Below, in pieces: positions 7,312 through 12,408 of a stretch of 18,328 bases of DNA. Each line of letters begins with the position of its first letter. The first letter of the stretch is position 1. A program made the position numbers and the translations under genes. The stretch is from the NCBI GenBank assembly GCA_037131165.1, contig JBAXRO010000036.1:1-18328 (forward strand), in the 5' to 3' direction. The notes beneath the pieces are model-generated. The model saw nothing but the letters and a program-made list of their open reading frames with translations. It was not told where the DNA came from and ran no database searches. The DNA comes from WLNJ01 sp037131165. GTDB taxonomy: Bacteria; Actinomycetota; Thermoleophilia; Solirubrobacterales; Solirubrobacteraceae.

Positions 7312-7881
7312 ATGGCGACGATCCCAGACATGGATCCAGGCCTGCCACTGCTCGTCGTGGCAGTCGACGAGGAGGCCGAGCACCTCCACGACCTCGGCCT
7401 GCCCGTGCTCGTCACCGGGGCCGGCAAGGTCAACGCTGCCACCGCTGTCGCGAGGGCACTGGCAGTCGGAACCCCGGCCGAGGTCGTGAACCTCGGAACG
7501 GCAGGTGGACTCGTTGACGGGGTCTCCGGAACCCACGTTGTCGGGAGGGTCGTCCAGCACGACCTCGACGATGCCGCGCTGATCGCCCTGACCGGACGCT
7601 CCTTCAGTCCGGAACTCTCACTCGGCGAAGGGCCGACGCTCGCGACCGGCGACGTGTTCGTCGCCGACTCCACCGTTCGGGCGACGCTCGCACAACGCGC
7701 CCAGCTCGTCGACATGGAGGGCTACGGCGTCGCCCACGCTGCCGGCTATGCCGGAGTGCCGGTCCGGCTCGTCAAGCACGTCAGCGACCCCTCCGACGAG
7801 ACAGCCTTCAAGTCTTGGGCCGAATCGGTCGCCGCCTGCTCGGTCCACCTCGCCGACTGGGCCCGGGGCAACCTGCTCTAG
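7312..7881 (+). CDS. Nucleosidase (PNP/MTA-SAH nucleosidase superfamily)
   Basis: A 189-aa enzyme of the nucleoside phosphorylase/nucleosidase superfamily, probably hydrolysing an adenosine-type nucleoside such as methylthioadenosine or S-adenosylhomocysteine in the cytoplasm. Landmarks: VVAVDEEAEHL (residues 15-25, E20 at the place of the MTAN acid), VTGAGKVNAA (34-43), NLGTAGGL (60-67), VDMEGYGVAHAA (133-144, the ribose-binding Met-Glu), and VKHVSDPSD (154-162, D159 at the catalytic Asp). It is about 40 residues shorter than E. coli MTAN. A longer reading frame goes back to 6664, but that part is antisense to two other genes; ATG 7312 with a -10 box 9 nt upstream is clearly the start. Its TAG stop shares CTAG with the stop of the convergent TRIC gene. 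Confidence 0.85.
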   Translation: MATIPDMDPGLPLLVVAVDEEAEHLHDLGLPVLVTGAGKVNAATAVARALAVGTPAEVVNLGTAGGLVDGVSGTHVVGRVVQHDLDDAALIALTGRSFSPELSLGEGPTLATGDVFVADSTVRATLAQRAQLVDMEGYGVAHAAGYAGVPVRLVKHVSDPSDETAFKSWAESVAACSVHLADWARGNLL

Positions 7882-8549
7882 CGATCGGGGTCGTCGGGGG
7901 AGCGCAGCCTTCCCCTGACTGCACCCGGCACGTCGACCGGGCCGGGAAGGCTCCAGCCGAAGCGCCACGAGGCAATCCGCACAGCGAAGGTCACGGCGGC
8001 GCCGACGACCGCGATCAGGCTGTCGTCGAACCCGGCCTTGTAGCCGACCGTGTAGGCAACGAGGCCGACAAGCGCCGCAGTCGCGTACAGCTCGCCACGA
8101 AGGAAGATCGAAGGCGGCTTTGCCGTCAGCACGTCGCGCAGGACGCCGCCGCCGGTCGCGGCGATCAGCCCGATGAAGAGGGCGGGCCAGACCCCGAGCC
8201 CGTTGATCAGGGCCTTGTTGGCGCCGCTCATCCCGTATAGGCCCAGTGCGGCGGCATCGAGCAGGACCAGCGGGAACAGCCGCTCGTAAGCCCGGTGGGC
8301 GAGCAGTGCTGCAACTGCCGCAGCGGCCGTTGCGGCGACCAGGTACCACGGTGACTTGAGCGCAACCGGAAGCTGGTTGAGCAGGAGGTCCCTCAGGAGG
8401 CCGCCGCCGAGTCCGGTGACGATCGCCAGGCCGAAGACTCCGGTCAGGTCGAAGTTCGCCCTCGCGGCGACGAAACCGCCACCGAGGGCTGCGACCACGA
8501 CTGCCGACATATCGAGCCACAGGGGAATCTGGACCGGGGCGGCAGGCAC
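7878..8549 (-). CDS. TRIC/UPF0126 family cation channel-like membrane protein
   Basis: A 223-aa polytopic membrane protein of the trimeric intracellular cation channel family (older UPF0126, YicG-like). It shows the two-repeat layout of the family, each repeat with a GGGxLRD motif: GGGLLRDLLL at residues 48-57 and GGGVLRDVLT at 133-142, in a protein of about seven hydrophobic segments. Prokaryotic members conduct monovalent cations in vitro; the role in the cell is not settled. The frame extends to 8618, but GTG 8549 is preferred because a TAGCTT -10 box lies 7 nt upstream and the hydrophobic core begins soon after. It is divergent from the DHA2 exporter and convergent with the nucleosidase, overlapping it by 4 bp at the stop codons. 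Confidence 0.87.
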   Translation of the reverse strand: MPAAPVQIPLWLDMSAVVVAALGGGFVAARANFDLTGVFGLAIVTGLGGGLLRDLLLNQLPVALKSPWYLVAATAAAAVAALLAHRAYERLFPLVLLDAAALGLYGMSGANKALINGLGVWPALFIGLIAATGGGVLRDVLTAKPPSIFLRGELYATAALVGLVAYTVGYKAGFDDSLIAVVGAAVTFAVRIASWRFGWSLPGPVDVPGAVRGRLRSPDDPDR

Positions 8550-8556
8550 GCACAGG

Positions 8557-8562
8557 AAGCTA
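8557..8562 (-). promoter_or_regulatory. Probable -10 element for the TRIC gene, leaderless start
   Basis: Minus strand TAGCTT ends 7 nt before GTG 8549. It faces away from the exporter promoter 84 nt further on, so the 110-bp gap carries two divergent promoters. Confidence 0.42.
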
Positions 8563-8645
8563 GAGCCGCGGGCGGACCGGAAGGGTGGGGCGACTCCCGG
8601 ATCGGATCCTCGGGCCAATCACGCCGGTTTGACCGCTGCGCTCCC

Positions 8646-8651
8646 TAGTCT
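8646..8651 (+). promoter_or_regulatory. Probable -10 element for the DHA2 exporter, leaderless start
   Basis: TAGTCT ends 8 nt before ATG 8660. A TTGACC at 8629-8634 is only 11 nt upstream, too close to serve as a standard -35. Confidence 0.42.
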
Positions 8652-8659
8652 GGCGCGCC

Positions 8660-10219
8660 ATGAGCACCCCCACGGCAGTCCTCGACGGAACGGTCAACCC
8701 CAAGCGCTGGACCTCGCTGTTCGGCCTCTGCCTGCTCACCGGCCTCGTCTGGTTGACGGCCAGCGACATCTCGATCGCCCTGCCGACGATCGGCAAGGAG
8801 TTCGGCGGCTCGATGGACTCCCTCCAGTGGGCGGTCAACGGGTACTTCCTCACCGGCTCGCTGATCATCGTCGGCGGCAAGCTCGGCGACCTGATCGGCC
8901 GCCGGAAGCTGTTCCTGATCGGCAGCGGCCTGCTGATCGCCGGATCGGTAGTCGCGATGACCGCCACCGCGACCCCGCAACTCGTTGTCGGCCGACTGAT
9001 CGAAGGGGTCGGTGCGGCGGCGATCCTGCCGACCTCGCTCGCGATGGTCGCAGTCGGCTTCCCCGAAGCCGAACGGGCCAAGGCGATCGGCATCTGGATT
9101 GCCACGGCGTGGGGAGGGCAGGGAGTGGGCCCGGTGATCGGCGGCGCTCTCGTCCAGGCACTCGGCTGGCAAGCGATCTTCTGGATCAACATCCCGCTGG
9201 GCGCGCTGGCCATCTGGATCGTGCTGCGCACAACGCCGGAGAGCAAGGCAGCCGAGGAGGGGGGCAAGCTCGACATTCCGGGCGCAGTGACCCTCGTCGG
9301 CGGGATCGCGATCCTCGCCTACGCCCTGGTCGCGTTCGACACGGCCTCCACCGCCCAGCTCGTCGGGATGGGAGCCGCGGCCCTCGTCCTGTTCGCGCTG
9401 TTCGCCCTTATCGAGACGAAGGTCGCCGATCCCCTGCTGCCGCTCGCCGTCTTCACCCGCCGGTTCTTCACCGGATCGGTCCTCGCGAACCTGCTCGCCA
9501 ACGTTGCCTTCGGGGCGATGGTCTTCATGATGTCGCTCTACCTGCAGGAAGTCCTCGGATACGGCGCGCTCAAAGCAGGGGCACTGCTCCTGCCGGCGAC
9601 GATCACCGTGCTGATCATCAACGTGATCGGCCAGAAACTCACCGAAAGGCGCGTCTACCGCCTTCCGATCGGCCTGGGCATGGCATTCCTCGCGGTCGGG
9701 GCGTACCTGCTCACCAGCCTCGACCAGAGCTACTCGTCGCTGCTGCCCGGCTTCATCCTGATCGGGATCGGTGTCGGCCTCCAGATCACGCCGGCGACCG
9801 AGCTTGCGATCGACTCGGCCGGAGTCGGCGAAGGCACCGCCTCGGGTGCCTTCAAGGCGACGAGCATGATCGGCGGCTCGCTCGGCGTCGCGGCGGCGAC
9901 AGCGGTCTTCCAGGGAAAGGCCGGCGGCATTTTCAAGGGGGAGCTGACCGACGGCACCCTCGACTTCATCCCGCGCAGCTACAGCGTTAGTGAAAGCGCG
10001 GACCTCAAGCACCTGCTCGACTTCATGACCGGGTCGTTCAGACCAGACGTGTCACCCGACCTGTTCGACCGGGTCAAGGCGATCACCGACGCTGCCTTCG
10101 TCAGCGGAGCAGGAGCCGCGATGTGGGTCGCGGCAGGCGCGGCGATCATCGGCACAATCACAAGCGTCGTGCTGCTCCGCGGCAGTCACGGCTCGGCGCC
10201 TGCTGAGAAAGGAACTTGA
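8660..10219 (+). CDS. MFS transporter, DHA2 (14-TM, EmrB/QacA-like) family
   Basis: A 519-aa proton-driven exporter of the major facilitator superfamily. The N-terminal half has helix 1 with D36 in TASDISIALPTIGKEF, SLQWAVNGYFLTGS, motif A GKLGDLIGRRK (73-83), the GRLIEGVGAAAILPTSLAM segment, and antiporter motif C as GVGPVIGGAL. The length and number of hydrophobic segments fit the 14-helix DHA2 group, which exports drugs, dyes and sometimes lipids or siderophores; the substrate cannot be read. The long hydrophilic stretch before the last helix (about 435-480) is usual for the group. A small membrane-protein gene starts 2 nt after its stop and is surely co-transcribed. No TetR-like regulator is adjacent. 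Confidence 0.9.
   Translation: MSTPTAVLDGTVNPKRWTSLFGLCLLTGLVWLTASDISIALPTIGKEFGGSMDSLQWAVNGYFLTGSLIIVGGKLGDLIGRRKLFLIGSGLLIAGSVVAMTATATPQLVVGRLIEGVGAAAILPTSLAMVAVGFPEAERAKAIGIWIATAWGGQGVGPVIGGALVQALGWQAIFWINIPLGALAIWIVLRTTPESKAAEEGGKLDIPGAVTLVGGIAILAYALVAFDTASTAQLVGMGAAALVLFALFALIETKVADPLLPLAVFTRRFFTGSVLANLLANVAFGAMVFMMSLYLQEVLGYGALKAGALLLPATITVLIINVIGQKLTERRVYRLPIGLGMAFLAVGAYLLTSLDQSYSSLLPGFILIGIGVGLQITPATELAIDSAGVGEGTASGAFKATSMIGGSLGVAAATAVFQGKAGGIFKGELTDGTLDFIPRSYSVSESADLKHLLDFMTGSFRPDVSPDLFDRVKAITDAAFVSGAGAAMWVAAGAAIIGTITSVVLLRGSHGSAPAEKGT
10208..10213 (+). promoter_or_regulatory. Ribosome binding site deciding the start of the 62-aa protein
   Basis: AAAGGA lies 8 nt before ATG 10222 and only 2 nt before the in-frame TTG 10216, so the ATG is the functional start. 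It lies within the last codons of the exporter gene. Confidence 0.65.
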
Positions 10220-10221
10220 GA

Positions 10222-10410
10222 ATGGACAACACGCCCAACCCTGTCGACTGGAAGAAACTGATCCTCGTGATGCTCGCGGTGGGGATCATCTTTGGCGTAA
10301 TTCTCGGATTGCTTGGAGCAAGCCAACTGATCAGCTCGATCGCCACGGCAGCAGCCGTGGCAGCGATCGTCTACCGGGCGCCCAAGATCAGCTGGCTGCA
10401 GAAGCGCTGA
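10222..10410 (+). CDS. Small two-helix membrane protein of unknown function
   Basis: A 62-aa protein with a short polar N-terminus ending in DWKK, two hydrophobic segments (about residues 13-32 and 34-51) separated by a tight GAS turn, and a basic tail ending LQKR. That suggests a membrane hairpin with both ends cytoplasmic. I do not recognise a named family. It begins 2 nt after the stop of the DHA2 exporter with a good Shine-Dalgarno, and it ends 32 nt before tRNA-Arg. The tight coupling suggests it works with, or modulates, the exporter, as small membrane proteins do for some other pumps; that is inference from position only. Confidence 0.7.
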   Translation: MDNTPNPVDWKKLILVMLAVGIIFGVILGLLGASQLISSIATAAAVAAIVYRAPKISWLQKR

Positions 10411-10442
10411 ATAGTCGCTCTGCTGCCAAACTTGCGGTCGAT

Positions 10443-10516
10443 GCCCCTGTAGCTCAGCTGGATAGAGCAGCGGACTTCTAATCCGCAGGTCGCAGGTTCG
10501 AATCCTGCCGGGGGCG
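10443..10516 (+). tRNA. tRNA-Arg (anticodon UCU)
   Basis: A complete 74-nt cloverleaf. GCCCCTG (10443-10449) pairs with CGGGGGC (10509-10515), discriminator G at 10516. The anticodon stem GCGGA/TCCGC encloses CTTCTAA with TCT at 10477-10479. The T arm is GCAGG-TTCGAAT-CCTGC. CCA is not encoded. The 3' part takes part in an unusual inverted and direct repeat with the downstream DNA. Confidence 0.97.
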
Positions 10517-10552
10517 CTTCGGCTGCGCCTCCGCGCCCCCTGAGGCAGGATT
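10501..10552 (+). repeat. Inverted repeat joining the tRNA-Arg 3' end to its 3' flank
   Basis: The arm at 10501-10517 (T-loop end through acceptor strand plus one base) is repeated inverted at 10533-10552. There are 17 base pairs with one 3-nt bulge (TGA, 10541-10543) and a 15-nt spacer. The following GGAACC at 10553-10558 extends the resemblance to the T arm, so the right arm looks like a degenerate inverted copy of the tRNA's 3' third. Confidence 0.8.
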
Positions 10553-10608
10553 GGAACCGGATGCTGTGACCGCGCCTGCGGCGCGGTCGGGCTGCCGGGG
10601 GCGCTTCG
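10505..10608 (+). repeat. 17-bp direct repeat of the tRNA-Arg 3' end, 87 bp apart
   Basis: CTGCCGGGGGCGCTTCG occurs exactly at 10505-10521, covering the tRNA 3' end and five flanking bases, and again at 10592-10608. A duplicated tRNA 3' end is the usual footprint of site-specific integration, but the interval here is too short to be an element. It may be a scar or an unrelated duplication. Confidence 0.75.
10568..10588 (+). repeat. Perfect 9-bp hairpin downstream of tRNA-Arg
   Basis: GACCGCGCC, the 3-nt loop TGC, then GGCGCGGTC. It is all GC-rich with no T-tract after it, so it is not a standard intrinsic terminator, though it could still mark the 3' end of the tRNA transcript. Confidence 0.6.
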
Positions 10609-10735
10609 CGGCTCCGGGCTGGTGGCACGGGGTGGTGGCGAGCAGTCCCCGCGAACGCTCGCCCTCCATCCCGGCTCCGGGGCTGGTGGTACGGGCTGGT
10701 GGCGAGCAGGTCCAGCGAACGCAGGTCCTCCATCC
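10609..10735 (+). repeat. Tandem duplication of a 63-64 bp unit
   Basis: Copy 1 is 10609-10671 and copy 2 is 10672-10735. They match at about 86% with one single-base indel; both open with CGGCTCCGGG and close with CTCCATCC. Copy 1 has an internal GGCGAGC/GCTCGCC hairpin (10637-10643 with 10657-10663) that copy 2 has lost while gaining a different one. A degenerate inverted copy of the middle of the unit follows at about 10738-10777. Confidence 0.8.
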
Positions 10736-10765
10736 CGTCGGACCTGCTGAGTGTTCGCTTGGACC
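10709..10765 (+). repeat. Long hairpin, 20 bp stem with two bulges
   Basis: GGTCCAGCGAACGCAGGTCC (10709-10728) can pair with 10740-10765, which reads GGACCTGC, a 5-nt bulge, GTTCGCT, one extra T and GGACC. The loop is 11 nt. The right arm is part of the inverted copy of the 63-bp unit. Confidence 0.75.
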
Positions 10766-10861
10766 TCTCTCCACCACCCCTCCCAACGGGTGTTGGTCGC
10801 CAAAGAGAAGAAGGGCTCGCGTGGGTTCGGGCTGGCGACCGTCTCGCCTGGACCTTCCGCG

Positions 10862-10903
10862 CCGCTCTCCTCTCAACAAGGTGCCGGATGTTGCGGGGAG
10901 CGG
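10862..10903 (+). repeat. Two-tier hairpin
   Basis: CCGCTCTCC (10862-10870) pairs with GGGGAGCGG (10895-10903) through nine pairs including one G-U. Inside, CAACA (10874-10878) pairs with TGTTG (10889-10893) around a 10-nt loop. The G-U pair and layered layout are what an RNA structure would show on the plus strand. Confidence 0.5.
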
Positions 10904-10956
10904 ACCTGCGCGACGGATTCGGGCGTGGGCGCCTGAGTCGGGAGTCGGCGCGCTAT

Positions 10957-11015
10957 CCCCTGTCCGGCGGTTCTCGGAAGCGCGCCGGCGGCGAGCGGAC
11001 GACAGCCGGCAGGGG
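10957..11015 (+). repeat. 11-bp stem enclosing a 36-nt loop
   Basis: CCCCTG, one bulged T, CCGGC (10957-10968) pairs with GCCGGCAGGGG (11005-11015). The enclosed 36 nt is itself GC-rich and may fold further. Confidence 0.5.
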
Positions 11016-11116
11016 AATGCGACCCGACGGACGGTACCCACACCAAAAGAGCCGAAACCCGTCCACCACCAGCCGGCCGCCGGACACGGCCGTCCGCGCT
11101 CCGTCAGCTAAGTTCG

Positions 11117-11122
11117 TAGACT
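11117..11122 (+). promoter_or_regulatory. Probable -10 element of tRNA-His
   Basis: TAGACT lies 12 nt before the first base of tRNA-His. The same hexamer, preceded by CG, stands in front of valS at 17637-17642. Confidence 0.42.
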
Positions 11123-11134
11123 CTCCGGCGTCGC

Positions 11135-11208
11135 GGTGGGCGTAGCTCAGCTGGTAGAGCTCCGGGTTGTGGTCCCGGCGGTCGCGGGTTCGAGTCCCGT
11201 CGCTCACC
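11135..11208 (+). tRNA. tRNA-His (anticodon GUG)
   Basis: The cloverleaf has acceptor GTGGGCG (11136-11142) with CGCTCAC (11201-11207), including one G-T pair. The histidine-specific extra pair is encoded as G-1 at 11135 with C73 at 11208. The anticodon stem CCGGG/CCCGG encloses TTGTGGT with GTG at 11169-11171. The T arm is GCGGG-TTCGAGT-CCCGT. CCA is not encoded. Confidence 0.97.
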
Positions 11209-11261
11209 CTCGTAGCGTCGTCCGGATTCGCCGGATCGGGTTTCCCGTGTCGGCGAGTCCT

Positions 11262-11267
11262 TACAAT
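11262..11267 (+). promoter_or_regulatory. Probable -10 element for the copper-locus operon, leaderless start
   Basis: TACAAT, the closest match to TATAAT among the promoters seen here, ends 10 nt before ATG 11278. It lies 53 nt after tRNA-His, so the operon has its own promoter. Confidence 0.5.
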
Positions 11268-11277
11268 CTCCCCAGCA

Positions 11278-11628
11278 ATGCGCCACGGTGAGCCCGGAAA
11301 CGATCGAGCAGTGAGGGTCCGCCGCGCCGTTGCGGTTGCGATTCCCGTCGCCGCTTGCCTCGCAAGCGCGATCCTCTTCGAGCCCGGTCAGGTCGCTCTC
11401 TTCGCCGCGCCGGTGCTGCTGCTCGTCGCTCTCTGGCGGGCCGGCGTCGATCCGACCCCGCTTCTCGAGCGGGTGGCCGAGCGGTTCGAACCGCGGGTAG
11501 TCCGCGGCTCGCGCCGCATCGGTCGACCGATGCGGGCTCCCGTCCGAGTTGGTGCAGTGGGCCGCCTTGTCTCCCTTTCGCTCGCAGGTCGTGCGCCCCC
11601 GGTGGCGTCGGTCTCGGCCGTCGCCTGA
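11278..11628 (+). CDS. Small membrane protein of unknown function
   Basis: A 116-aa protein with two likely transmembrane segments (about residues 17-34 and 38-54) joined by a short FEPGQ turn, followed by an arginine-rich cytoplasmic or periplasmic tail (RVVRGSRRIGRPMRAPVR near 73-90) and an Ala/Ser/Val-rich end. I recognise no family. ATG 11278 is chosen because a good -10 box lies 10 nt upstream; the same frame continues back through tRNA-His and cannot all be coding. The next gene begins 72 nt later with its own Shine-Dalgarno and is probably on the same transcript, so a link with the copper genes is possible. The long +1-shifted frame that also covers this region (from 11355) is the out-of-frame extension of the CopC-CopD gene. 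Confidence 0.6.
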   Translation: MRHGEPGNDRAVRVRRAVAVAIPVAACLASAILFEPGQVALFAAPVLLLVALWRAGVDPTPLLERVAERFEPRVVRGSRRIGRPMRAPVRVGAVGRLVSLSLAGRAPPVASVSAVA

Positions 11629-11688
11629 CGGCCGAGGTCGCAGCAACAGCCGCCCGAACCGCTCGGGCCGCCACGACCAACATCGAGC

Positions 11689-11694
11689 AAGGAG
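11689..11694 (+). promoter_or_regulatory. Strong ribosome binding site for the 235-aa anchored protein
   Basis: AAGGAG ends 6 nt before GTG 11701, the clearest Shine-Dalgarno in the window, and it fixes this GTG as the start. Confidence 0.75.
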
Positions 11695-11700
11695 ACAGTT

Positions 11701-12408
11701 GTGCTCTCTCAACGGAAGTGCGGGGAGGCCCTCGAGCCGACCCATCGATCAGCATTCAGCCGAGCGACCGCAGGATCGTTGGTTCTCCTCATGGTCTTTG
11801 CCGCCGGGGCAATGGCCCACGGAGGCGAAACCGCCTACGACTCTGCGGTGACGGCGGTGGATCCGCTCGTCGCCGGTGTCACCGCGACCGTCCCCGGTGG
11901 CGGCTCACACCTCGAGCTGACGAATCGATCCGGTCGGGAACTGGTCGTCGAGGGGTACGAGGGCGAGCCCTTCGCCCGGATCCTCGCCGACGGCACGGTC
12001 CAGCTGAACCTGAACTCCCCGTCCTACTGGCTCAACAAGGACGTGATGGGCAACGCCCCGGTGCCGCCGTCGGCGAGCGCCGATGCTCGGCCCAGATGGC
12101 GCATGCAGGATCGAACGGCGACGTTGGACTGGCACGACCACAGGGTGCATTGGATGAGCACGGCCGTCCCGAGGCAGGTTCGCGACCGGGCCAATCGCAC
12201 CAAGATCCAAGACTGGACAGTCCCGATGACCGTCGGCGGCAAGCCCACGACGGTGAAGGGAACGCTCTGGTGGCGAGGCGAGAGCGGCGGCTTCCCGACG
12301 GTCGCGGTCGTGGCGTTCGGCCTGCTGGCCGGTTTGGTCCTGGGCCTCGCGGTCATCCTCGTCATGCGCCGGAGGGGGATCGGCGGGAACCGGAACGGAA
12401 ACCGATGA
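11701..12408 (+). CDS. Secreted, membrane-anchored protein of unknown family, copper-locus associated
   Basis: A 235-aa protein with a signal peptide (hydrophobic core about residues 25-38, likely cleavage after AMA so that the mature protein begins HGGETAYDS), a ~155-residue exported domain, one transmembrane helix (about 199-222) and a basic tail. The exported domain contains EGYEGEPFARILADGTVQLN (84-103) and WHDHRVHWM (144-152) with H145, H147 and H150, a plausible metal site, then TKIQDWTVPM and KPTTVKGTLWW. I have the impression of similar unnamed actinobacterial proteins but cannot give a family. It overlaps the CopC-CopD gene by 4 nt (ATGA), so the two products are likely made together; a role in periplasmic copper handling is inferred from this and the His motif. 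Confidence 0.8.
   Translation: MLSQRKCGEALEPTHRSAFSRATAGSLVLLMVFAAGAMAHGGETAYDSAVTAVDPLVAGVTATVPGGGSHLELTNRSGRELVVEGYEGEPFARILADGTVQLNLNSPSYWLNKDVMGNAPVPPSASADARPRWRMQDRTATLDWHDHRVHWMSTAVPRQVRDRANRTKIQDWTVPMTVGGKPTTVKGTLWWRGESGGFPTVAVVAFGLLAGLVLGLAVILVMRRRGIGGNRNGNR

Larger units (their letters stand above)
10517..11134. other. Non-coding, palindrome-rich stretch between tRNA-Arg and tRNA-His
   Basis: About 620 bp with no convincing gene: open frames on both strands give proline-, arginine- and serine-rich low-complexity products without domains, and those on the minus strand begin or end in tRNA antisense. It does contain the tRNA-derived repeats, a tandem repeat and a series of hairpins listed separately. 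I searched by eye for RNase P, tmRNA, SRP and similar cores and saw none. It may hold an unrecognised structured RNA or degenerate palindromic repeats. Confidence 0.6.

Noticed and set aside
10505..10608. Integration site (attL/attR) of a mobile element at tRNA-Arg
   Set aside because: The direct repeats are only 87 bp apart, with no integrase nearby, so there is no element; kept as a repeat and possible scar.
10186..10803. Minus-strand frames over tRNA-Arg (also 10371-10733 and 10478-11041)
   Set aside because: They contain antisense tRNA-Arg translations (AGFEPATCGLEVRC, GRIRTCDLRIRSPL, RQDSNLRPAD) and low-complexity flanks; no domain is visible.
10517..11134. RNase P RNA, tmRNA or SRP RNA in the tRNA-flanking gap
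   Set aside because: None of the conserved cores of these RNAs could be found on either strand by eye.
11221..11243. Terminator after tRNA-His (TCCGG-ATTCG-CCGGA then a short T run)
   Set aside because: The stem is only 5 bp and three T residues follow after a gap; too weak to annotate.
11104..11745. Minus-strand frame with RRDSNPRPPGPQPGALPAEL
   Set aside because: Antisense tRNA-His translation, followed by sequence antisense to the two membrane-protein genes.
11355..12404. N-terminal extension of the CopC-CopD frame back to 11355
   Set aside because: It crosses two genes with good starts, and a clear signal peptide plus CopC N-terminal histidine begin at ATG 12405.
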